Shown one piece after another: positions 25,791-37,119 of a DNA stretch of 64,000 bases. This stretch comes from Ceriagrion tenellum. Lineage: Eukaryota; Arthropoda; Insecta; Odonata; Coenagrionidae. The stretch spans positions 119,123,117 to 119,187,116 of the forward strand of contig OY720639.1 in NCBI GenBank assembly GCA_963169105.1, given 5' to 3'. Under the pieces are notes generated by a model. The model had not been told where the DNA came from, did not search any database, and was given only the letters and a program-made list of their open reading frames with translations. A program made the translations under genes and the position numbers. Position 1 is the first letter of the stretch. Each line of letters opens with the position of its first letter.

Positions 25791-26910
25791 AAAGTGTGTT
25801 GCTCCCCCCCTTATCATTCTCAAGTCAAGTTTAGGGGTGCCAGGTTATGCATAAATGTCTCAAAAAAAAGAAGAAAAACTGTTGATTTTCCGTTTAGCAA
25901 TTTCTTTTTAACGGCACGTTTTAATATTTAATGTATTAGCGCTTGGTAAAAGTGTATCTCAGTGAGGTGGAAAGTCTAATATTTTCCTGTGTTACATTTC
26001 TCAATGACAGCATTTAAATTTTTACCTCTTCATTATCAATAAATCGTAAATTATTTTTTTCGGAAAATGATGCGTGTTGGGGGATGAATTCCTGGCTATT
26101 ATCTCATGGCAAATGTTTCTCAGTGATACTTCTACTTCTTCCCAGCTTTGAGTTGTTTTTGTGACTCTGTTTTTTGTTAGTTTCTTCAATAGCGTCGGCG
26201 CGTACGGTAATATGATAAATACATTATGAAGCGTCGCACAATGCACAAATGATGCCAGAAGTTATCCATATAAATAACACACACTCTAAATATAAATAAA
26301 TAACTATTATCCAATAACATCCGCAGCCCTGATGAAGAAAATATAAATATATGTAGCATGTCAATGATGAGGAATCCGTTATTTCGCAAGACCTCCCTCC
26401 CTCTGAGAAGAAATAATGTGTTGCATATATTATAAAAATGTAGAGAACTAATAGAAATTAACTAGCTCTTGCCGACGTGAAACAAAACGGTTCAGTTCAA
26501 TTGCAATGTGCAGGAGTACGTGCTCTGTGGCTCTTGGTGATGAAAAATTAAATGTCTGAGCGCTGTTGAAATCAGTTTACAATAGAGAAATAAATATGAA
26601 ATACATTTTTTTCTTCCTTTTTTGCGTCAAATTTGGTACTTAAGAGCTCTCTTGAGATAAGCAGTGAAAACCAGATCAGGACTGAGTCGGTTATGAGAAT
26701 TAATACGATGCATCCTCTCTCTACAAGATTGAATAGAAGGTGTTGTTTATTCCATGTTGAGAATCATGTGTGAAACAAACAGAAATATTTTGTAAGAATG
26801 AGGCATATTTTGTGAAAATCTTGAAATAATCACGTGAAAGATATTTGTAAAAGATGCGAAATTAGAAGTCTCGGGAGCAAAATTCCGCAAAGGAAGAACC
26901 ATTTGCCTTA

Positions 26911-27462
26911 AGGTATTGCGATCGAGATAGTTCCGTAGTCATCATAGAGACCGTATTAGACCATATTCGAATTATACGTTTTGATTTCACCAGCTAAGGG
27001 ACACACGAATTAAATATTGCATTATTAATGGTGAAATTATATAGTTTTACATGACAGAAATAGTTAAATAAATAATTAAATGAAAATATCTAAATAAATC
27101 TTCAACTTGACTCATTTTTTCACGCGATACGTTTGAAGCTCCATCAAAACGGAAGGTTTATTGTGATCCCGAAGAATTTACTGCGGTGATAATACGAGAA
27201 AACATAAAAACTACCCACTGTTGATTTTTTGACGAGATCTAGGTGTTTGAAATTTTTCATTTGTTAAATAATGCCTTTCTGGAGTGCATACACGCACCAT
27301 TTCCCATGTAAAATGGCTGGTATTTTTTGGCAAATATCTCAGAAAGTAATGTGATAATGGGTTGAATTTTTGGTGTCAATGGAAGAGTGATATATTTTTC
27401 TTTTTAATGAGAGATCAAATTGATTGATTGCTAAGTAAAATGATATTTCACTCAAACTACCA
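26911..27462 (+). mobile_element. MITE family M1, copy B (~552 bp)
   Basis: It starts AGGTATTGCGATCGAGATAG, a mutated terminus, and ends ATTTCACTCAAACTACCA, the inverse terminus. Interior blocks shared with copies C and D: an ATAGAGACC..ATTCGAATTATACG segment, CTTCAACTTGACTCATTTTT, TTTTTTGACGAGATCTAGG, and CATTTCCCATGTAAAA. TA lies immediately outside both ends (TTA/AGG and CCA/TAA). It is non-coding; a 70-codon minus-strand frame inside it is a shadow. Confidence 0.9.
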
Positions 27463-27530
27463 TAAGAGGATAAGGATGCGTCGGTAACGTAACAGGCTAA
27501 AGTACTCAGTAGGTACGATGTTAGTTCGCA

Positions 27531-27545
27531 GGTTTCCGCGGCGTT
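27531..27545 (+). repeat. 15-mer GGTTTCCGCGGCGTT shared with 48.66 kb
   Basis: Identical to 48660-48674. In both places it lies immediately 5' on the plus strand of a foldback element (5 bp away here). It is CpG-rich in an AT-rich genome, so chance identity is unlikely; it probably belongs to the same element family. Confidence 0.8.
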
Positions 27546-27549
27546 AATC

Positions 27550-27685
27550 AAATGATTTCAACATTTCTCGGGTGGCATCCGCGTCAGTTGTCCTTTACCT
27601 GAGAACGCCTGCAGGATAGCTGGTGAAACTGTTGTGCGGAATGACAAGTGACGCGGATGCAACCCGAGAAATGTTGAAATCATTT
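27550..27685 (+). mobile_element. Foldback element F1 with central stem-loop motif
   Basis: Near-perfect inverted repeat: arms 27550-27586 and 27649-27685, 37 nt each with one mismatch, separated by 62 nt. The centre (27599-27639, +) reads CTGAGAA, a CGCC..GGTG stem, then AAAC and TGTTGTGCGG. The central CAGGATAGCT and GAAAC..GTTGT are homologous to the centre of the foldback at 48.7 kb. It has no coding capacity, and I see no clear target duplication. Confidence 0.85.
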
Positions 27686-28120
27686 ACTCAGTTCGATTTC
27701 GATGATTTTTCGTTCGTGTCCCAGTCAAGTCGATTGAATTTTTGCTGTGCAAAAATTCTCACTCACGTGTATTTTCGGATGATTTCATGAAGGTAATACC
27801 GTGGTTAGTCCTGGTGTCATATAAAATCGTCTTAAGTGGCTCGTTATGTCGTATAAAGAAGTTAAAGAAAACTGAAAATTTTCACATGAACTACAAGCGT
27901 TACTACGATTGATGATCACTTAGTTATATATTTAGTTTTGAGCCTAATTGGATAGGCAATAACACCAAATAGTTTTCTCCATAGACTTTTGAGGTGGTAA
28001 TAGATGGGAGCTGAGGAGGGATTTGGCCTCATTTCCTCCTATTCGTGCATTAATTATATGATTTGTTGGCCCAAGTGTCTCTCAAATCAGTAATAAGGAA
28101 GAAAAAGTGACGACTCTAAC

Positions 28121-28292
28121 CATGGGCGAAGCCAGGATGTATGTTAGGGGGCAGGACACCCATCCGTAGCAGTATATATATGCCAGGGAGGCAGGACATT
28201 ATCCTGTCCGGCTCGTTATAGCAGATTTGGTATGAAATGTCTCGTCCAGAGGGGGAAATTGCCCCCCGTGCCTTCCCCTTGTTACAATCATG
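28121..28292. mobile_element. CATG-ended MITE-like repeat (172 bp)
   Basis: It begins CATGGGCGAAGCCAGG and ends with an imperfect inverse (CCTTGTTACAATCATG, 10 of 16 positions). G-rich text (AGGGGGCAGGACA) lies near the left end and C-rich text (TTGCCCCCCGTGCC) near the right end, so the whole unit is roughly self-complementary. It is non-coding; superfamily unknown. Confidence 0.4.
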
Positions 28293-28636
28293 ACTCCACC
28301 TTTGAAAAACTACTTGAATAAATGAAGATCAGTTTCTTTGGAGCAAGATGAACCGATAAATGCTCATGAATATAAGAGCATCTGCTATACCTTGATCACT
28401 CTAAAAGAAAAATCTTTACCTTATAATGAAAACTTGGGACTACTCTCTTAGTATAATTCCAAATTGATCATCATTGGTGTTCACAGGATTTTATACTTCA
28501 ACTCTAGTTTTCTCTTATGCTTACGTAAAAATCATTTCCATGCAAAACAATGGCAACATGGAGATATCATTTAGTAACGCTCGAGTCATTATCAGACTCT
28601 TCCTACACCTCCCGGTATTTGCTCATCCTATTATTG

Positions 28637-29175
28637 AGGTAGTTTGAGCGAGATAGTTCCCTTATCATAATAGAGACCATATTCGAATTATACCCTTAAA
28701 TGAGCGGCTGTAGGAAGCATGAATAGAGAAATGGCGAAATATTATACGCTAATATGACTGACTTCTAAGTAATCAAATAAAAATAACCACCCTAGTCTTT
28801 AACTTGGCTCATTTTTTACGCGGCATGTTTATAGCAACTTCTCAACGGAAGGTTTTTGTGATCCTAAAAAAATCACGGCGGCAACAATATGATTTATTTT
28901 CAGAAATAGCATAAGAAGATACACAAATTATACTCTCAGTTTTTGACGAGATCTAGGTGTAAGATATTCCTCATTTTTTAAAATAATGTCTCTCTGAAGT
29001 GCATGCACGATCCATTTTCCATGTAAAAGGGCTGGTCTCTTTCGTTAAATATCTCGGGTAGTAGTGCGGTAAGGGCATGATATTTTTGTACCTTTAGAAG
29101 GTTGAGATATTTTTCTTTAAAACGAGACCAACTTCATTAATTTCTAGGTGAAATGATATTTCGCTCAAACTAGCT
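28637..29175 (+). mobile_element. MITE family M1, copy C (~539 bp)
   Basis: It starts AGGTAGTTTGAGCGAGATAG and ends ATTTCGCTCAAACTAGCT. This is the best-preserved left terminus in the window. Interior blocks as in copies B and D: ATAGAGACCATATTCGAATT, a GGCTCATTTTTTACGCGGCA segment, TTTTTGACGAGATCTAGGTG, and GTGCATGCACGATCCATTTT. TA follows the right end; TG precedes the left end, where TA would be expected. It lies 1.2 kb downstream of copy B in the same orientation. Confidence 0.92.
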
Positions 29176-31059
29176 TAATGGACATATTGGGTTATCATCA
29201 GCTGTTCTTTGGAATCAATTGGCACATTATACCCTGAATTTAGTCATAACTGTATCAGAGTCTTCGAAAATTTTCGATACGCATAATATCTTTCCTTGAG
29301 GCGTAACAACACTATCCAACTTTACCTTTCCTTCCTTTTGACCTTGCAAGCGGGTCAGCGCCATTATTCATTGAAAATACGCCCGAGATAGCATGTCGCT
29401 ATTTTTAAATACCCTCTTGGGGCATGCAAGATGGTAAGCAGGACACCAGAGCTACAAGTCTTCTTCTTAACACACATAAGCCATCCGCGTCCAACACAGT
29501 TCTTTTTTTACGGATAAAGAAGAGAAGACTTCCCGTGAGAGATTTCTTTTATTTTTTATTTCCCTCCGTACTTTTTTCAAAGGCGGACTCTAATTTTGGA
29601 GAGGATTGAAGGGGATGTGTGGTCGAAGAAGGTTGAGAGCCTTCGAGTGGGAATGTGTTGGTTTGGGGCTGGTCGCTGGACCAGTGTGTGTTATTCTGCG
29701 GCCTGCGGAGGAATGAAAGTGGAGACGAGAAAATAAAGTGATGGAGGAGCCTCCTTCGTTTTGCTTCGATTTTTGGCTACTCCTCCAGCTTCTTCTCCCT
29801 CACTTTGGGCTCTTTCAACCTGGCTTTCACGTGGGGAGGAAGTCGTAATGTTGTCGATGCTGTGACGGAGAGTTTACAAATCCTTTGGCCAAGCGTGCTG
29901 CTTCCTCTGCAGGCAATTCTCCAAGCGACGCCGCCAAGAAATATGCATAAAATCTCTTTAATTTTCATTTTTTGACATTTTTTCAATGAATCGGAAAAGG
30001 TGCCCTGGTAATCCTTGCATTAGATCGTTTCCGCTTCATTTTTTCGCTTCGGCAAGTGCTTATATTTCTCGGCACGCCAGCACGCTCCCACCGACTAAAT
30101 GCATTCCCTCTTAAAATCCCACGTGAATTCAGAATACCTGAACCGAATGCAAATGGAGATTTGATGAGGTTTGTTTTAAGTCTGCTATCCTTGAATTTAC
30201 ACCTGCGTGGCCAAAAATTTGGAAAAATCATTGCAAGATTTTTATTTATGACCAATAATTTTTCAGGTGAAGCACCTCCGGCTCTGGGTTGTTTAAGTTA
30301 CAAGGTAATGGTGATTCTTCACATATCAATCAGCCATGAAACGTAGCTCTCTTGTCAAAAACCTTAATCCTAATTCAGCTGAGCGATTCTACTAAAGATA
30401 GCGTCCTATTTTTATAACACCAAATATATGTCGCGCATTAGCTGCGAATAAAATAATACTCTCTTCTGCACAAAGATATCCATTATTACAATATCCAAAA
30501 CTTTTTTCGAAGAATTATTTGAATAATATGGTGGCTTTATCTTCCTATATTTCAATATAAATTGAGAATTGTTTTTTTTTTCAATTTGCGACTGAGAAAA
30601 ATACAAACCCTAATACCTAAGTGAGTCATAACATAAGTTTAATTCCACCACCTAGGTTGTGGCAGGTGTAGCGATAATCAGGTGAAATTATGTTTAATTG
30701 AATGATTTGTTCGCTGATTTTTGCGGGTGCACAACTTTTGTTTTTATCAGTGCATGAATTATTTTAAGTTTTACATTTGCCTCTCATTTAATTTCGGAAT
30801 AACTTATGAATATTTCACGGATTTCTCGGAAAATAATTTCCTTTTTCCACCATCATTCAAGCCTTTTGATTAAGTTAATGCACCTTTTTCATTCGATTAC
30901 GTGCAGTTTTTTAAATAATATTTAGAACACGAATACACGAAGTTGTAACGCATATTTTTGTCCAATTAGATCAGTTCCCCAAAAACCTGAGCATTTTTAT
31001 CACAATCTCAGCATCGTTAGTGCGACACTCTCTTTGAAAAAGCTATCACTTTGAAAGGA
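29176..31059. other. No supported gene
   Basis: A moderately GC-rich patch lies around 29600-29990 with short frames on both strands and no domain. The rest is AT-rich. Confidence 0.45.
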
Positions 31060-31540
31060 TGTATACCATCCTTTATGTTTTCGAAGCTTCGTTAGCACTC
31101 GAGAATACAAGAACCTGTGCCACAATGTTTTTAACATCTCTGGCGGCCAAAACAAAAAAAAATCAACGCGCGCGACCGATAGAAGCAGATAACCACAGCA
31201 TCCGAATTAAATTTCCCGAACGACCGTCACGGAGGACACAGTATTTACTTTTCATCCTCGACGCGGATGATGGCCCGGCAGCTTCGTCCTCATCCCACCC
31301 ATTTCCCCCCGAGACCTCTGCGCTACCCGCGTGTCTCACTCCCGCGGTTAAATGTGTTGGCCCCTCGCAAACACCGATTCTCACCGACCGGCTCGCGCCT
31401 TGTCATGCCTCATTAAATGAATCACCACCTGGTTGGTGGGGCCCGCCTCTCCCCCTCACTCTCTCGAGTAGTGATTCCTGTTACCTCGTCTTGAGCTCCA
31501 GCGCCGAATTCTCTCCCCTCTTCAAAGATGGGTGAGGCTT
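31059..31540 (+). other. GC-rich patch with unassigned 158-codon frame
   Basis: An ATG-initiated frame of 158 codons spans 31059-31535. The first third is ordinary AT-rich sequence; the rest is Pro/Ser-rich because of local GC content. No domain or targeting signal is convincing, and an antisense frame (31163-31384) overlaps it. It could be a 5' exon, but chance in a CpG-rich patch is as likely. Confidence 0.2.
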
Positions 31541-34500
31541 TCTTCATTTTTTTTACCAAGACTTGCGAGTGCACGAGTCGGAAGTATGCACGAGGATTCC
31601 CAAATCATTTTTTGTGCTGCATTAATAAATTTATGATTTCTCTGATCCTCACCTGTCGTGCTGGAGCCATAAGTAAGTCAACAATTACGCTTCGTTAATA
31701 GATTGACTAATTACTTGGTGAATAGTTTTGGGAAAATAGTTCCCGTGGCAAGTGTTCCTGTCCCATTATCTTATTATCATTGGCGTTGTTTTTATGCCGT
31801 CCCTCGGATGGGTTGTTCCTGTGTTGTATGACCGGCTTTATCCTCTCACCATCTCAAATATTCAACACTTCCCTCCCACGTACCCGGATATATAATTTCA
31901 TTCGTATTGGAATATGCATTAAAATATGCATTTTGATGTAGCAACATCAAAACCAGTGAGTCACATTTGAAAGCATTGTGAAAAATTACAAAGTTATGTG
32001 GTCTTCAACTTCACAATTCTAATTAGTTACTTTGCCCACCGTCACGTTCATACGACATTCACGCAATCTGTCGGAAAATAAATTTATAGATGGGTCCCTT
32101 TTATTCAGCACGTAGAGAAACCGCAGTGGAATTTTTGTTGAACTTACGTGCTTTGACCTCACCGATTGCATTTTTTGCTAATAACTCAAGTCCTGAGATG
32201 TTTTGGTGCCTATATTTTGCTGCTATTTTATTTCCTGGAATGACTCGCGATACACTGTAAGTATAGCTAAAATAAATTTTGTCTTTGGCAGAAAAATAAT
32301 ACTTTTTCCCCTAGTTAATTCCCATTCCTTCTATCAAGCCAAGTCATTTCAAATGCAATTCGTGGAAAACAAAGCTAGACACGGTTGGATTTAATTGGCG
32401 TTACCAGAATAAAAACAGATACTACATAGAACAGTTTCTTTTCGGCCTCATGTTAAAAACTCAGTGCAACAATGGTGGGGGCTCGGTCTAGCGCATGATA
32501 TTAGAGTTATTGGGACGGGCTGGATAATGAACAGTTTTTCACGCACGATTTGGGACCACAATAGTTATGAATGAGCCCACCCATAATTTAATAGTAAAAA
32601 TGGTTTAAAAAATAAGCATATCCGGGGGTTAATTAATAGGACACCCGTTCACACATAGTAAAAATAAAATAAAATGAAGAGTGTTCGCTGACTCGACATT
32701 GCGAGGAAGCGGAGCGTATATGATGATTATGACGATGCCACTCATGACGTTAATTGTAACAATGGGTCTAGTCTTTTTATTTATTTTCCATTTAATTTTC
32801 ATTATATATCAATTCCTGCGTGAATATATGCATAAATTTTATATTTATTTTGTATATATTTTATATATTTTGTCTATATTTTAGTCGGCAATAAGTATTC
32901 ATGCTGGCGTGACTGAACTTAAACCAATGGAATCAGTTGTATTAATAGTGTTCATGCTGAGTGAGTTAATGGTTAAAAACCCATATGCACGAGGAGTCCC
33001 ACGAGCGTTAAATCATATATCTGTTAAGTATATTTAGTTTTATAAGTAAGGATATGACCATGCGTGGTGACGGTTAGTGCACACCGTGTGTGTAGTCACC
33101 TGGTGCCACACACCCTTAATGTGGCTCGCTGGGTGTTGCTTAGGTTTATACGATATAAGGCGCTTTATTCAGTAACTACAACACTAATATGGGCATGAGA
33201 TCAAATTTATCGCACGTTGGAACTTCTTTAAGGTTCAGGTAGAGGAGAAGTTCGCCAGGAGACCTCGCACCCCGTTGATGTGGTCGTTTTGCCGCCTACG
33301 AACGATGGCACGTGTTTCTCTCCTTATCCCTTCTGTTCCGTGGTCAAGGTTTAGCCTGCCGTCTGAACTCTCTCGCCATGATACATGACCTTCTGGTGAG
33401 GTGCGTCGAATTTTGGCTCTGCGAGACGGCATTTTGGCTAGAGCTTTCGTGATTCATTCTTCAGTTTTATGAAAAATCGCTCTTAAGCATGTAATTATAG
33501 AAAAATTAATCTATTCTGGTATTTAAAAACCGTTGTGAAGGAATATATCTAATAGCCAGCATATCTGGCCAATACCTAGCCAAAACTAAGTAAAATTACA
33601 TCAAAGAAATCCCAAACATTAATGCTGCAATATCATTTAATTATTTTCACATTTTAAGTCATTATTGAAAGGATTGCAAGAAAAATTTGAGACAGCGTTG
33701 CCAGCTTTAGCCTTGTGACAGATTGCCCACATCTGTGTAAGGAAATTTTCTCCATTTCCGTTTTTTAATGTGATGTTGTGGATTAAATATCGTAGGCATA
33801 TCATATTATTAAAACGGCATTTTAAATTCGTGATGCGAGAATGTGGTTCGATGGTAAGATTAAATTCATCCGCCATCTTCTACAAAATCGTCGAATATCA
33901 TCAGATTTCACCTAATCAGCTGAAGCGAGCCTCAAAGTCTGGTTTTAGATGCGGTATATTGATCTGATCACTCGTAATTCATGCTATATCAATTGGCTCA
34001 TCATGTTTTACAGTGGGGGCATTATATCTTAGTACATGCATTCCTTCCAAAAATGTAAAAAGATAGAAAGTATTTACCTAGCAAGTAATATTAATCTCGG
34101 TAAGAGTTTACGGTTCATACACACAAATTTTCTATTACTGGTTTCATTATGCCAGCCATTTTATAAGGGCTGCCCTTGCCTCGTTTCGTCTGCTGTCTGA
34201 ATTGTCTCTTAAGCAGAGCGCATAACCCCATAGTGAATGAAAACATTATCTCCATTTTTTTCTAAGTTTAATATGGAGAAGAATATATTTTGTGGTAACG
34301 CCACAAGCACCGCAGTGGAATTCTACCACCTTTTTGCTTCTTGTAGTTTAACTGGTATCGATTTACAAAAATTATTTTAGTGGTTGCAAATAAATAATAT
34401 ACTGTTTCGATAGTCAATTACAAATTTTCATTAAATACAAATCTCTTCTCTTTGAAACATCTCATAGCTTTCTCGAGTGATCAAATATATGTATCTGCTG

Positions 34501-36760
34501 TTTCTGCCCCTCATGTCCTGGCATTCCTCTTTTGATCACCACTATCAGTATGCTAATTATGATCGATATAAAATCCAACACCTTATCAGCGGCCTTCCTC
34601 TCTAACCCACTAGCCGTACAAGATTCAAACTGACAAATTAGTATATTAGGGAACCGTTACATATCTGAACAGTTACGTCAATCGAGGTTAGATTCCACCA
34701 ATGCTTTAGATGGGATCATGTGCAAATTTGTGGGTAGTACCAACTGTGGATAATATAGACTGATAAAAGGAAAGCATGGTTTTCTATAAGTTATGTTGAT
34801 TGATATTAGTTTTCAGAAATCGTTATGACTAAAATTACCGTATGGTTTATAAGTCAATCCAAAATATATTAGTGATATTTTTAATGCTTATCTCAAACCC
34901 ATTCCTATAGCTAGACCCGTTATATCGGAGCAAAGCTTTCCGTTGCGCTATACGCTTGCGTACATGTCATGCTAAAATCTTAATTTCCGAATCTTAGCGC
35001 CTTATAATTAATATGCATACTATATGTATTAATTCCTATCGATTTTATTTTCCTACACCTTTTAACAGTTAAGTTTTAGTAGTCAAATTTGACTCATCTG
35101 CTTAACTCAATACAATTTTTCATTGTCGCCATTTATCTCCATTGTATATTGTTTTCGAAACAATTGGGCAAGCGGACGGTAGTGAGGTGATTTTTTTTGC
35201 CGGAGCGACTAAATTATGACAAAACCCACTGATGTATCAGCTTACCAATTTATTCGCTCATAATGGTGCTTCAAAATTGTTTTATTTTTTCGGTCATGAA
35301 CAATTACAATAAAGAAGGTCCGGCATCGGGGTATGCCAAATTATGGAACGAGATCAGTAAAGTGAGCCTCCCAGCGGGGTAGACTTGTGTATCTACCGAT
35401 GACACCGCTGAAGTCACTATCACCGCCTGACTCGCCATAATTTAAAGATTTTTTTAAGCTTCCTTATCAAATGGTCAGACGCAGTATTTTAAAGTGCGTG
35501 TCATGTGAAAATATTTAATAATTTACTCAGAAACCTATGGAGCTAGTATCCTTTCTAGAATTGTTGCTACGTATTTATATGCTTGTAATTTTTTTTGAAG
35601 TTTTACCTTAAGTTTTCAGCACTTTTTCATTTTGATAAATATGAAAAGCTTTTTGTTGAAGGTATATACTGCAGTATTTCCTATATAATCAACGTTTCGC
35701 ATTCATCTGTAAAGTTTCCTCATTTACTCAATGTCATATTGCTATTCTGTACCTCTTTGACCAAGTTAAACATTTAATTAATTAAAGAACCTAGCCTCCA
35801 AATTTGTATCAAGTTTTGATGGAAATTGCTTAATAATCGGAATGTTGCAGGCAAGTTCTTTACATAAATTTCCAAGATAAAAAATGTGTCACACGACAAA
35901 GAAATCCTCTTTCCACCTGCTAATATAAGATTGAGTTGGTTTGGCTCGTTGGAAACTCCTCTTTCATCAAACAGAAACTCTTCAATTGGGACGGTGTTTC
36001 TACGCTTAAGACTACACTTGAATAAATTGGCTCCAGGTCGATAACTCATTTCAAATAAAAAAATGGCGTTGTTCGTTCATTTATAGAACATCACCGTTTT
36101 CTCCCTGATTTTTGGTTGTTGAGCATCACACATTCACCAATATACACATTGTATTTTCTGGATATAGTTTTGTCAAATGGTTGTAGCGAGTACGATTACG
36201 TGAACTGTTTTCCATATAAGTTCAAAATTTATTCCCATTGAAAAATAAATCATTCATTTTTATACAGCGCAAAAAATGAAAGGTTTGAGATGAGAAATAG
36301 ATTTGAAGGTTTATAGTAAAAGTAAATACTGTAAAAGAGTGGCTGCGCATGGAAAAATACTAAACATGATTTGTTTCCATATTGTGTTTTCAATGGATAG
36401 CTTGTAAATAGTTAAAAAATACCTCTCATTCATATGACAGTGATTAGTAGCCAGCCTCCTGTGGCACGTGTCACAGGAATGATATAAATCCAGCCTTCAA
36501 GGTAGCTTGATTTGAATACGTAAGGTATTTTGATATGTCAAGGCTACGATATGCATGAAAAAGCTAGCAGATCACGAAGTTAAGAGTGAGAGCGTGTGGA
36601 TGTTTTTTTAGCGACTGAAGAATAAAAGTAAGTATTTTTACTGCACTTAGTCGGTGGTTAATTAAAGAATAGATGGATTTAGCTGTCGCCTAAGGAAAAA
36701 CATGGAGTTGAGGTGAGTCATAAAATAACAAAAGTTTTGTGATTTTGTTGGACGATAACT
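31541..36760. other. 5.2 kb with no supported feature
   Basis: AT-rich throughout. The only structure noted is a short GGTGAC..GTCACC hairpin at about 33067-33101 in a GTGTG-rich context. The ORFs are short and lack domains. Confidence 0.5.
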
Positions 36761-36764
36761 TGAA

Positions 36765-37113
36765 TAAGCTGCAGGCGTTTGCAATGTGAGTGTGGAGAAG
36801 AGTTCAGAAGGTGCGGTGGATGGACGGGAAGACAAACGAGGAAATGCTCTGTTTGGTGAGCGAGGAAAGGAAACATCTGGGTCAAACCAAATAAACTTCT
36901 GAAAGGCAGGGTAGGTGGCTGGAGGAAGTAATAAGGGGTGATGGGTTTCCCAAGGCTATGATAAAGGAAAGGATGTTGGGGAAGCGGGGAAGGGGAAGAA
37001 AGAGAATAGGCTTTATGAACTGGATGAAGAAGATTGGATAGTATACTAAGGCGGAATAGGAAATATATGGGGTGGATAGGGCCCTGAAAGTGTAGGAGAG
37101 TACCTATGGCTTT
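36765..37113 (+). pseudogene. LINE C-terminal domain fragment
   Basis: The plus strand encodes KLQAFAM, a stop, VWRRVQKVRWMD, then KTNEEMLCLVSEERK, a stop, RWLEEVIRGDGFPKA, GKRGRGRKRIGFMNWMKK and a terminal stop. The order matches the post-RT tail of RTE/CR1-like LINEs: W.RR(ML)K, (D)K(V)TNEEVL, GEER, GHVLRGDGLL, GKRGRGRPR. Two in-frame stops make it dead. The large minus-strand frame over the same bases (36718-37128) is its shadow. The 5' end is truncated, and a run of A (37147-37157) lies downstream of the 3' end. Confidence 0.8.
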
Positions 37114-37119
37114 AAACAA

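Noticed and set aside
25330..25791. 153-codon minus-strand ORF
   Set aside because: Lies in a CpG-rich patch with open frames on both strands; no domain.
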